Below, one piece after another: positions 16,494 through 24,631 of a stretch of 64,000 bases of DNA. The stretch's first letter is position 1, and the number at the start of each line of letters is the position of its first letter. The notes under the pieces were generated by a model. That model ran no database searches, was not told the DNA's origin, and saw only the letters and a list, made by a program, of their open reading frames with translations. The stretch is from an uncultured Dorea sp. (lineage in GTDB: Bacteria; Bacillota; Clostridia; Lachnospirales; Lachnospiraceae). Location of the stretch: NCBI GenBank assembly GCA_910589275.1, contig CAJUTH010000006.1:47140-111139 (forward strand), read 5' to 3'. Made by a program: the position numbers and the translations under genes.

Positions 16494-19400
16494 ATGGCGA
16501 GAAAAATGAAGACCATGGATGGTAATCATGCAGCGGCTCACGCTTCGTATGCTTATACTGATGTTGCAGCGATTTACCCGATCACACCGTCGTCTGTTAT
16601 GGCAGAGGCTACAGACGAGTGGGCAACCCAGGGCAGAAAGAACATCTTTGGCCGGGAGGTACAGGTTACAGAGATGCAGTCAGAGGCAGGAGCGGCAGGT
16701 ACTGTTCACGGTTCACTGGCAGCGGGAGCTCTGACTACTACTTATACGGCTTCACAAGGTCTGCTTCTTATGATTCCGAATCTTTATAAAGTAGCCGGCG
16801 AGCAGCTTCCGGGCGTGTTTAACGTATCCGCACGTGCTCTTGCGAGCCACGCATTATCTATTTTCGGAGACCACTCAGACGTGTACGCATGCCGTCAGAC
16901 CGGCTGTGCGATGCTCTGCGAGTCCAGCGTACAGGAGGTTATGGATTTGACTCCGGTTGCACACTGTGCAGCGATCAAGGGCCGCATTCCATTTATTAAC
17001 TTCTTTGACGGATTCCGTACTTCCCATGAGATTCAGAAAATTGAGACATGGGATTATGAGGATCTGAAAGAGCTGGTGGATATGGACGCGATCGATGCGT
17101 TCAGGAAGCATGCGCTGAATCCGAACCATCCATGCCAGAGAGGTTCCGCTCAGAATCCGGACATTTTCTTCCAGGCAAGAGAGGCATGTAACCCATATTA
17201 CGATGCGCTTCCGGCGATCGTACAGGAGTACATGGACAAGGTAAATGCGAAGATCGGTACCGATTACAAGCTGTTTAATTATTACGGAGCCGCTGATGCA
17301 GAGAGGATCATTATTGCGATGGGTTCTGTATGCGATACCATCGACGAGACGATTGATTACCTTATGGCGGCAGGCGAGAAGGTGGGCGTTGTTAAGGTTC
17401 GTCTTTACAGGCCGTTCAGCGCTTCTGCATTGATTGATGCAATTCCGGATACGGTTAAGACCATCAGCGTATTAGACAGAACAAAGGAGCCCGGAGCCCT
17501 TGGCGAACCGTTATATCTGGACGTTGTGGCAGCTCTCAAGGAATCGAAGTTCGACGCAGTTCCGGTTCTTTCCGGACGTTACGGCTTAGGCTCTAAGGAT
17601 ACCACGCCGGCAGAGATCGCCGCGGTATTTAAGAACACAGAGAAGAAGATTTTCACGATCGGCATTGTGGACGACGTTACGAATCTTTCACTGGATTCCG
17701 GCGCTCCGTTAGTTACTACTCCAGAGGGAACCATCAACTGCAAGTTCTGGGGACTTGGAGCAGACGGAACGGTCGGAGCAAACAAGAACTCCATCAAGAT
17801 TATCGGCGATAATACCGATATGTACGCACAGGCATATTTTGATTACGATTCTAAGAAATCAGGCGGCGTTACCATGTCCCACCTGCGTTTCGGAAAGAGC
17901 CCGATCAAATCTACCTACCTGATCCACAAGGCGAACTTTGTGGCATGCCACAATCCGTCCTATGTGAACAAATATAATATGGTTCAGGAGCTGGTAGACG
18001 GCGGAACCTTCCTTCTGAACTGTCCATGGGATATGGAAGGGCTTGAGAAGCATCTTCCGGGACAGGTAAAGGCATTTATTGCAAATCATGATATTAAGCT
18101 CTACACCATCGACGGTATTAAGATCGGTAAGGAAATCGGTCTTGGCGGACGTATCAATACGGTTCTTCAGTCTGCATTCTTCAAGCTGGCTGCTATCATT
18201 CCAGAGGAAGAGGCGATCGACCTGATGAAGAAGGCTGCTAAGGCTACTTACGGCAAGAAGGGCGACAAGATTGTACAGATGAACTACGACGCGATTGACG
18301 CTGGCGCGAAGCAGGTAGTCGCAGTAGAGGTTCCGGCAAGCTGGAAGGACTGTGAGGACGAAGGTCTGTTCACGCCAGAGGTAAAGGGCGGAAGAGAAGA
18401 CGTTGTTGCCTTTGTTAAGAATGTTCAGTCTAAGGTAAATGCACAGGAGGGTAATTCCCTTCCGGTATCTGCTTTTGTGGATTACGTAGACGGAACGACC
18501 CCATCCGGCTCTGCAGCATACGAGAAGCGCGGTATCGCAGTAGATATCCCGGTATGGAAGGAAGAGAACTGTATCCAGTGTAACCGCTGCGCATATGTAT
18601 GTCCACATGCGGTTATCCGTCCGGTAGCTCTTACAGCAGAAGAGGCAGAGAAGGCGCCAGAGGGAATCAAGACTCTGGATATGATCGGTATGCCGGGAAT
18701 GAAGTTCACCATGACGGTATCTGCTTATGACTGTACAGGCTGCGGTTCTTGTGCGAATGTATGTCCGGGCAAGAAGGGCGAGAAAGCTCTGGTTATGGAG
18801 AATATGGAAGCCAATGCCGGCTCACAGGTTTACTTTGATTTCGGCAGGGAGATCCCAGTTAAGCCGGAAGTAGTTACGAAGTTCAAAGAGAACAGCGTAA
18901 AGGGAAGCCAGTTCAAACAGCCGCTTCTTGAGTTCTCAGGCGCATGCGCAGGCTGCGGCGAGACTCCTTATGCGAAGCTGATCACCCAGTTATTCGGAGA
19001 CAGAATGTACATTGCCAACGCAACAGGATGTTCTTCGATCTGGGGTAACTCTTCACCGTCCACACCTTACACCGTAACACCGGAGGGCAAGGGACCGGCA
19101 TGGTGCAACTCCCTGTTTGAGGACAACGCTGAGTTTGGTTATGGTATGCTGCTGGCACAGAACGCACTGCGTGAAGGTTTGAAGGAGAAGGTTGAGCAGG
19201 TGGCTGCTTCTGAGGAAGCTTCTGAAGAAGTGAAGGCTGCATGCGGCGAATGGCTGGATACCTATGGAAGCGGTGTTACAAACGGAACCGCTACAGACAA
19301 GCTGGTTGCGGCATTAGAGGGCTGCGACTGCGAGATCTGCAAGGATATCGTGAAGAATAAAGACTTCCTAGCTAAGAAGTCCCAGTGGGTATTCGGCGGC

Positions 19401-20030
19401 GACGGATGGGCTTATGATATCGGTTTCGGCGGCGTTGACCATGTGCTTGCAAGCGGCAAGGATATCAACGTAATGGTATTCGATACCGAGGTTTACTCCA
19501 ACACAGGCGGACAGTCTTCTAAGGCTACCAAGACCGGTGCGATCGCTCAGTTCGCAGCGGGCGGCAAGGAGATCAAGAAGAAAGATTTAGCTGGTATCGC
19601 TATGAGCTACGGCTATGTATATGTTGCACAGATCGCTATGGGCGCTGACTTTAACCAGACCGTTAAGGCTATTGCAGAGGCGGAGGCTTATCCGGGACCA
19701 TCCCTCATCATCGCTTACGCTCCATGTATCAACCATGGTATCAAGAAGGGCATGAGCAAGGCTCAGACCGAGGAACAGTTAGCGGTAGAGTGCGGATACT
19801 GGAACAACTTCCGGTTCAACCCGGCTGCAGAGGGCGGCAAGTTCACTCTTGACAGCAAAGAGCCTAAGATGGAAGGCTACAAAGACTTCCTGAACGGAGA
19901 GGTTCGTTACAATGCTCTTGCACGCTTCAATCCTGAGAAGGCGGAAGTAATGTTTGCTCAGAACGAGAGGGAAGCGAAGGAAAGATACGAGTATCTGAAG
20001 AAGCTTGTTACTCTGTACGGAGCGGAATAG
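16494..20030 (+). CDS. nifJ: Pyruvate:ferredoxin (flavodoxin) oxidoreductase
   Basis: Single-chain homodimeric enzyme that oxidises pyruvate and CoA to acetyl-CoA, CO2 and reduced ferredoxin, the central anaerobic pyruvate step. Domain order: N-terminal pyrimidine-binding domain (AAIYPITPSSVMAE), CoA/transketolase-C-like domains, then an 8Fe-ferredoxin insert. That insert has CIQCNRCAYVCPH near residue 692 and CTGCGSCANVCPG near 747. The C-terminal TPP domain includes the proximal cluster ligands CAGCGETPY and ATGCSSIWG, and GDGWAYDIGFGG with the NVMVFDTEVYSNTGGQ signature. At 1178 aa it is full length. Codon use is strongly biased, as expected for a highly expressed gene. It has its own promoter and terminator. 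Confidence 0.97.
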   Translation: MARKMKTMDGNHAAAHASYAYTDVAAIYPITPSSVMAEATDEWATQGRKNIFGREVQVTEMQSEAGAAGTVHGSLAAGALTTTYTASQGLLLMIPNLYKVAGEQLPGVFNVSARALASHALSIFGDHSDVYACRQTGCAMLCESSVQEVMDLTPVAHCAAIKGRIPFINFFDGFRTSHEIQKIETWDYEDLKELVDMDAIDAFRKHALNPNHPCQRGSAQNPDIFFQAREACNPYYDALPAIVQEYMDKVNAKIGTDYKLFNYYGAADAERIIIAMGSVCDTIDETIDYLMAAGEKVGVVKVRLYRPFSASALIDAIPDTVKTISVLDRTKEPGALGEPLYLDVVAALKESKFDAVPVLSGRYGLGSKDTTPAEIAAVFKNTEKKIFTIGIVDDVTNLSLDSGAPLVTTPEGTINCKFWGLGADGTVGANKNSIKIIGDNTDMYAQAYFDYDSKKSGGVTMSHLRFGKSPIKSTYLIHKANFVACHNPSYVNKYNMVQELVDGGTFLLNCPWDMEGLEKHLPGQVKAFIANHDIKLYTIDGIKIGKEIGLGGRINTVLQSAFFKLAAIIPEEEAIDLMKKAAKATYGKKGDKIVQMNYDAIDAGAKQVVAVEVPASWKDCEDEGLFTPEVKGGREDVVAFVKNVQSKVNAQEGNSLPVSAFVDYVDGTTPSGSAAYEKRGIAVDIPVWKEENCIQCNRCAYVCPHAVIRPVALTAEEAEKAPEGIKTLDMIGMPGMKFTMTVSAYDCTGCGSCANVCPGKKGEKALVMENMEANAGSQVYFDFGREIPVKPEVVTKFKENSVKGSQFKQPLLEFSGACAGCGETPYAKLITQLFGDRMYIANATGCSSIWGNSSPSTPYTVTPEGKGPAWCNSLFEDNAEFGYGMLLAQNALREGLKEKVEQVAASEEASEEVKAACGEWLDTYGSGVTNGTATDKLVAALEGCDCEICKDIVKNKDFLAKKSQWVFGGDGWAYDIGFGGVDHVLASGKDINVMVFDTEVYSNTGGQSSKATKTGAIAQFAAGGKEIKKKDLAGIAMSYGYVYVAQIAMGADFNQTVKAIAEAEAYPGPSLIIAYAPCINHGIKKGMSKAQTEEQLAVECGYWNNFRFNPAAEGGKFTLDSKEPKMEGYKDFLNGEVRYNALARFNPEKAEVMFAQNEREAKERYEYLKKLVTLYGAE

Positions 20031-20105
20031 TAAGTATAAAAAGTATTGGGTTCCTGCCGTGCGTCGGCGCATGGCAGGGAAGGATTTTGAATAGGATGAA
20101 AAAGG

Positions 20106-20133
20106 CCCGCTGGCGAAAGCCGGCGGGTCTTTT
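20106..20133 (+). terminator. Rho-independent terminator of nifJ
   Basis: CCCGCTGGC (20106-20114) pairs with GCCGGCGGG (20119-20127) around a GAAA tetraloop and is followed by TCTTTT. A second weaker hairpin (CCTGCC at 20053-20058 with GGCAGG at 20073-20078) precedes it. It lies only 15 nt upstream of the next ATG. Confidence 0.85.
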
Positions 20134-20147
20134 AAAGGAGTTTTGGG

Positions 20148-21062
20148 ATGCTGCTGTTACAACAAATGATCGTACTGTTTCTATATATGATGCTGGGATA
20201 TTACGGAAGCAAAAGAGGCGCGCTGGATGCGAAGGCCGGGAAAATGTTGTCGTGGATCGTGATTAATATTGCTAATCCGGCGCTGCTGCTCAACTCTGCT
20301 GTGGGCGGCGAGGGAAAGGTTTCCGGCAGAGAGCTTGCAAATACTGCGGTCATAGCTGTGCTGATGTTCGCGGTGCTTTTGATACTGGCCAGGTTTGCGC
20401 CGGTTGTGTTCCGTGCGTCGGAAGATGAAAAAGGAATCTATAAGTTGATGACAACTTTTAATAATATAGGCTTTATGGGATTTCCTGTAATTGCCGCTGT
20501 TTACGGAAAGGAAGCCTTGCTGTATGCGGCTATTTTTACGCTGCCCTTTAACGTGCTGATTTATACCTATGGGATTGCCATGGTAAGGGGAAAAGATGCA
20601 GAAGAGGAGGGATTCCAGTGGAAGAAGATCTGGAATATAGGGGTGATTTCCTGCCTGATCGCCGTTGTGTTGTATTTATCGTCCGTACCGGTACCTGCAT
20701 TTGCAAAAACGGCGATCGCGGGACTGAGCGGCCTTACCGGTCCTCTGAGCATGATGGTAATCGGAATTTCTTTATCGGCCATCAGTTTAAAGGAGTTATT
20801 TCTGGATAAAAAGCTTCTCTCCTATGCGGCGGTAAAGCTTCTGGTCATCCCTGTAATCGGAACCCTGATCATCAGGCGGTTTATCTCCAATGAGATTTTG
20901 ACGGCTGTCTGCATGATCATGCTTGCGACGCCGGTGGCAAGTATGGCGGTTATGCTGGCGGGACAGTACGACCGCAATGTGGAGCTGGCTTCAAAAGGCG
21001 TAGCGATCACGACCATTCTGTCGGTAGTTACCATACCGGTTGTATCATGGCTCGTATTATAG
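20148..21062 (+). CDS. AEC-family (auxin efflux carrier-like) permease
   Basis: Polytopic membrane transporter of the AEC / malate-permease-like family. About ten hydrophobic segments occur in two five-helix halves. Typical traits are ANPALLLNSAV in the first half, NNIGFMGFPVIAAVYGKEAL near residue 104-123, and LATPVASMAVMLAGQYD near the end. At 304 aa it is of usual length. RBS AAAGGAG. Substrates of bacterial members include malate and malonate; the substrate here cannot be inferred. It lies directly behind the nifJ terminator, and a link to pyruvate or organic-acid export is only suggestive. Confidence 0.85.
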   Translation: MLLLQQMIVLFLYMMLGYYGSKRGALDAKAGKMLSWIVINIANPALLLNSAVGGEGKVSGRELANTAVIAVLMFAVLLILARFAPVVFRASEDEKGIYKLMTTFNNIGFMGFPVIAAVYGKEALLYAAIFTLPFNVLIYTYGIAMVRGKDAEEEGFQWKKIWNIGVISCLIAVVLYLSSVPVPAFAKTAIAGLSGLTGPLSMMVIGISLSAISLKELFLDKKLLSYAAVKLLVIPVIGTLIIRRFISNEILTAVCMIMLATPVASMAVMLAGQYDRNVELASKGVAITTILSVVTIPVVSWLVL

Positions 21063-21112
21063 AGGAGAGCCGGCGGGAACAGTTATGATTGAGGTATAGA
21101 GAGGTTTGAAAT

Positions 21113-21916
21113 ATGAAAGAACAATTATCAGAGGAACTAAAGACGGCCGGAAGGACGCTTCAGAAAGCGGAACCCTTGTATGTAATCATGTCGGAGAGCA
21201 CCAGACTTCCCTTTGTGGAATGTGACGATGAGACCTGCGATGATGAGGTTTTGGCATTTGACAGCCGGGAAATGGCGGAGAGCGCCGGGAAGGAGCTGAT
21301 GGAGGAGGGGTATCTGATCCGGATCATGGAACTGCCGGTAAAGCAGCGGCTGGCATTTTTCTCAAGTCTGTTTCCCATAGGGGTAAACGCCGTTAAATTA
21401 AACAAAGGCAGCAAAGAGGAGAGGCTTTTGGAACTGTCCGGATTGATTACGAGGCCCGCTCTGCCGAGATTTTCCGCCGAGATTGCAGGACAGCTCAAGA
21501 CGGATCCTGCCATAAAATTCCACGTGGAGAATCCGGAATTTCACCTGACGGCTATTTATTATATTCAGAAGGTTAGAAACAAACAGGCGGCTCTGTGGAA
21601 GGAAGAGGTACAGGAGCTTTACGAGGAGATGATGATTCACTACCGGGAAGGATATTACATTTCCGCCAGACTGGAAGATGGAGGAATGCCGCTGCTTAAG
21701 AAAAAGAATGGACTGGCGCTGCAGCCTTTGTTTACGGATTTGCAGGAATTTGCGAAATTCCAGCGCGCCAATACAAGTATGAAGATTCAGAACTTTATCG
21801 TGTCAGAGAAGGGATTTTTGAAGTTTCTGACAAAGGAGGCTTCCGGTATCGTTATCAATCCTTTTGGCATCAGTTTGGTGCTTCAGGTGAAGAGGGAACC
21901 TGCCGGACAGGCGTAG
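21113..21916 (+). CDS. SseB-like domain protein of unknown function
   Basis: 267-aa soluble protein. Residues 15-130 (AEPLYVIMSESTRLPFVECD ... MELPVKQRLAFFSSLFPIGVNAV) resemble the N-terminal SseB family fold found in many Clostridia. The rest (FHLTAIYYIQKVRN and KFQRANTSMKIQNFIVSEK) shows no motif I recognise. There are no signal peptide or membrane segments. The early Cys/Asp/Glu cluster (CDDETCDDE) could bind a metal, but this is speculation. RBS GAGAGG. The function is unknown. Confidence 0.6.
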   Translation: MKEQLSEELKTAGRTLQKAEPLYVIMSESTRLPFVECDDETCDDEVLAFDSREMAESAGKELMEEGYLIRIMELPVKQRLAFFSSLFPIGVNAVKLNKGSKEERLLELSGLITRPALPRFSAEIAGQLKTDPAIKFHVENPEFHLTAIYYIQKVRNKQAALWKEEVQELYEEMMIHYREGYYISARLEDGGMPLLKKKNGLALQPLFTDLQEFAKFQRANTSMKIQNFIVSEKGFLKFLTKEASGIVINPFGISLVLQVKREPAGQA

Positions 21917-21960
21917 AATTTAAGATTTTATGAAGAATTCTAAAGAATTGGCAAGGATTA

Positions 21961-21989
21961 TTGAGAGCTTGCTTATTTGTTGCTATACT
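21961..21989 (+). promoter_or_regulatory. Promoter of the PAP2-pssA-psd cluster
   Basis: TTGAGA (21961-21966), 17-bp spacer, TATACT (21984-21989). It places the transcript start about 40 nt before the PAP2 ATG at 22036 and supports that start over upstream codons. Confidence 0.65.
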
Positions 21990-22035
21990 ATATTCCGTGC
22001 ATAAAACTTACGTGGAAATGACATCAGGGGGACGT

Positions 22036-22707
22036 ATGGATAAGAAACAGAACATGCTGGCTGGGATGATTCCGGGATACAGTTTCGTTCCCGTCATCCT
22101 AGCTTTATTATTGAATCAGATCGCTTATTTTGGGAGTAGGGCGATTGCGGGAGAATGGTATCACTATAATCTGGAAATCAGTTTGGACGGAAAGATTCCA
22201 TTTTGGCCTCCGGCTGTATTGATTTATCTGGGAAGCTATCTGTTTTGGGCTGCCAGCTATATTCTGCTTGCAAGACAGGAAAAGGAGAAAGCCTATCAAT
22301 TTTTCCTCAGCGAGTCCTTATCGAGGCTGGTTTGTATGAGTTTTTTCCTTATGCTTCCCACAACGAATACCCGGCCGGCGGTAGAAATAGATGGAATTTG
22401 GAATCAGTTAATGATATATTTATATTCGGCGGATGCGGCGGACAATCTATTTCCGTCTATCCATTGCCTTGAGAGCTGGCTCTGCTTTATCGGAATGAAA
22501 AATAGGCGGGGAACGCCCCGCTGGTATCAGATTTTTTCATGTATAACGGCAGTTTTGATTTGTATTTCGACACTATTAACAAAGCAGCATGTGATTGTAG
22601 ACGTGATAGGCGGTATTCTTATAGCCGAGCTGTGTTTTTCTATTGGAAAAAGGAGCGCGGTTTTGAAAATTTACGGGACGTGGATGGATAAAATAAATAA
22701 AGCATGA
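22036..22707 (+). CDS. PAP2-superfamily membrane phosphatase
   Basis: 223-aa integral membrane protein with about six hydrophobic segments. The PAP2-like signature is split into DAADNLFPSIHCLESWLCF (PSIH with catalytic His) near residue 138-155 and LTKQHVIVDVIGG (second His/Asp) near 183-196. This is the variant form seen in lipid phosphatases and inositol-phosphorylceramide synthase-like proteins. The start at 22036 has RBS AGGGGG and follows the promoter; codons further upstream would precede the transcript start. It lies beside pssA and psd, so a phospholipid-phosphate substrate is likely. Confidence 0.8.
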   Translation: MDKKQNMLAGMIPGYSFVPVILALLLNQIAYFGSRAIAGEWYHYNLEISLDGKIPFWPPAVLIYLGSYLFWAASYILLARQEKEKAYQFFLSESLSRLVCMSFFLMLPTTNTRPAVEIDGIWNQLMIYLYSADAADNLFPSIHCLESWLCFIGMKNRRGTPRWYQIFSCITAVLICISTLLTKQHVIVDVIGGILIAELCFSIGKRSAVLKIYGTWMDKINKA

Positions 22708-22739
22708 CATACTGAAAGATGAGAATTGGGGGAATTAAT

Positions 22740-23396
22740 ATGATAGGCTTTTATGATTATACGGTGATTCTTACATATCTGGGGTTTTGTTCCGGGGTGG
22801 CGGGGATTTTCTGCGCGTCGGTAAACCATGTAAGATGGGCGGTGTTTTTTCTTGCCTTATCGGGTCTCTGCGACATGTTTGACGGAAAGATTGCAAGAAC
22901 CAAGAAAAACCGTACGGAGGACGAGAAAAGCTTTGGGATTCAGATTGATTCGCTCAGCGATATGGTCTGCTTTGGTATCCTGCCGGTTCTTATCTGTTTC
23001 CGGCTGGGAATGAAATACGTTTACAGTATGGCTGTTCTGACGCTGTACGCGCTTGCCGGTCTGATACGTTTGGCATATTATAACGTCATGGAGGCGAAAC
23101 GTCAGGCTGAGACAGACGAGAATCGGAAGTATTATCAAGGTCTGCCTATTACCTCCATGGCAATTGCGCTGCCCTTTTTATTTATCTTTTCACCGCTTTT
23201 GCCGAACTATCAAACATTCCTTGTGATACTTCACATACTGGTAGCTGTGGTCGGAATCTTGTTTATCGTGAATTTTAAAATGCGTAAGCCCACCGTAAAG
23301 GAACTGATTCTGCTGGTTGCGGCGGTGGCTGCGGCAGTAGCGGTTATCGTCTTTGTATGGCATAGCTGGTGGAAGCTTTTGCATTTCTATAAGTAG
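22740..23396 (+). CDS. pssA: CDP-diacylglycerol-serine O-phosphatidyltransferase
   Basis: CDP-alcohol phosphatidyltransferase making phosphatidylserine from CDP-diacylglycerol and serine. The family motif reads DGKIAR, then 12 residues, then GIQIDSLSD. The usual spacing between AR and G is 8, so there is a 4-residue insertion (KKNRTEDE region). Around six membrane segments are present. The ATG at 22740 has RBS GGGGGA at 22728-22733; an upstream in-frame ATG at 22719 lacks one. It is followed 11 nt later by psd, so the pair forms a complete phosphatidylethanolamine route. Confidence 0.92.
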   Translation: MIGFYDYTVILTYLGFCSGVAGIFCASVNHVRWAVFFLALSGLCDMFDGKIARTKKNRTEDEKSFGIQIDSLSDMVCFGILPVLICFRLGMKYVYSMAVLTLYALAGLIRLAYYNVMEAKRQAETDENRKYYQGLPITSMAIALPFLFIFSPLLPNYQTFLVILHILVAVVGILFIVNFKMRKPTVKELILLVAAVAAAVAVIVFVWHSWWKLLHFYK

Positions 23397-23407
23397 GGAG
23401 GAAGAAG

Positions 23408-24277
23408 ATGCATTTGACTTGGGATCGGAAAGGAAGAATTGAACAGGAAAATGACGGGCAGGACAGGCTGTTGGAGTGGATGTATTCCCATAAATCTGGG
23501 CGCACGCTGCTCTGTATGCTCATCCGGCCTGCTGTGTCCAAAGTGGGAGGACGATTGTTAGAGACAAAGGTTTCTAGATGGGTGATCCGTCCCTTTGTCA
23601 AGAGGCATGCAATTGATATGAGCGAGTATGAGTCAGAGAACTTCCGCTCTTATAATGATTTTTTTAAACGGAGATTAAAGCCGGGAGCCCGGCGTATCGA
23701 GGCGGCTGCGGATATCTTTGTAAGCCCCTGTGACAGCAGACTTAGTGTTTATCAGATCAATGAACGGGAAGAATTTCAGGTAAAGCATGCGGGCTATACG
23801 CTGGAAAGTCTTCTGAGGGATAAGCGTCTGGCGTCCAAATATGCGGGCGGATATGTATGGATCTTTCGTCTGTGCGTGGAGGATTACCATCATTATATTT
23901 ATGTGGATCAAGGGAGAGAGCTGGTACGGCGCAGGATACCGGGAGTATTTCATACGGTGAATCCGGCGGCGGGAGACAGGATCCCGGTCTACAGGGAAAA
24001 CACAAGGGAATATTCGGTGATAAGGACAGAGAATTTCGGAGCGGTGATACAGATGGAGGTAGGAGCCTTGCTTGTGGGAAGGATTGAGAATCGGGAAATG
24101 ACGGATTCTGTGAAGCGCGGGCAGGAGAGAGGGAATTTCGCTTTCGGCGGCTCTACGGTAATTCTGATTACCCGCGGAGGGAGAGTAGAGCCGGATCCGG
24201 ATATTCTGGAGCATTCGATGCGGGGAATTGAGACAAAAGTGAAGCTTGGAGAGAAAATCGGGCGAAGAGGTTATTGA
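23408..24277 (+). CDS. psd: Phosphatidylserine decarboxylase proenzyme
   Basis: Membrane-associated pyruvoyl enzyme converting phosphatidylserine to phosphatidylethanolamine. The self-cleavage motif is FGGST near residue 246, in the GNFAFGGSTVILI context; the Ser becomes the pyruvoyl group. The catalytic His/Asp segments are YIFVSPCDSRLS-like (DIFVSPCDSRLSVY) near 100 and FRLCVEDYHHYIYVD near 155, and FHTVNPAA is conserved. At 289 aa it is of normal type-II length. RBS GGAGGAAG. It forms an operon with pssA. Confidence 0.94.
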   Translation: MHLTWDRKGRIEQENDGQDRLLEWMYSHKSGRTLLCMLIRPAVSKVGGRLLETKVSRWVIRPFVKRHAIDMSEYESENFRSYNDFFKRRLKPGARRIEAAADIFVSPCDSRLSVYQINEREEFQVKHAGYTLESLLRDKRLASKYAGGYVWIFRLCVEDYHHYIYVDQGRELVRRRIPGVFHTVNPAAGDRIPVYRENTREYSVIRTENFGAVIQMEVGALLVGRIENREMTDSVKRGQERGNFAFGGSTVILITRGGRVEPDPDILEHSMRGIETKVKLGEKIGRRGY

Positions 24278-24529
24278 CTTTTACAGGTAAAAGTGATAAA
24301 ACTGTACTATATGAATAACAGCTTGATAGAGGCGCGGTTTTTAAGAGTACCTTGCAGCGATAGTCCGGCAGACTGCTGCGTGGGAAAGGGGAAACTGCCG
24401 AAGGCGGATTCTTGGCCGGAGGATTTGTCTGGGATACAGCAGAATATGCTGTGTACTGTCACGAGGATGTGGAGCGCTATCTGAACTGTGCGGGGATTCA
24501 TGTTTGTATCCTTATGCAGAGGGACTTGG
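24278..24529. other. Gap of about 250 bases without a supported gene
   Basis: The sequence after psd has a short hairpin (CTTTTAC with GTAAAAG) and an open frame from an ATG at 24311. A second frame over 24361-24535 reads GGFLAGGFVWDTAEYAVYCH and ends LMQRDLES before a TGA. The two frames could be halves of a small frameshifted gene, but I recognise no family and see no RBS. Left unassigned. Confidence 0.3.
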
Positions 24530-24570
24530 AGTCATGAATGGCGTTTTTGAAGCGTTATTCATGACTTTTT
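24530..24570 (+). terminator. Rho-independent terminator after the psd region
   Basis: AGTCATGAAT (24530-24539) pairs with ATTCATGACT (24557-24566), extended by GCG/CGC-like inner pairs, followed by TTTTT. It separates the phospholipid cluster from the antiporter gene. Confidence 0.8.
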
Positions 24571-24631
24571 ATCATGCAGGGAATTCTGCTTTTTGTATGG
24601 TAAATTCTAAAGAAAAACCAAAGGAGAGAGG

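Noticed and set aside
24311..24535. Possible small frameshifted gene after psd
   Set aside because: Two overlapping frames could be joined, but no family, RBS or conserved feature was recognised; described only as a gap.
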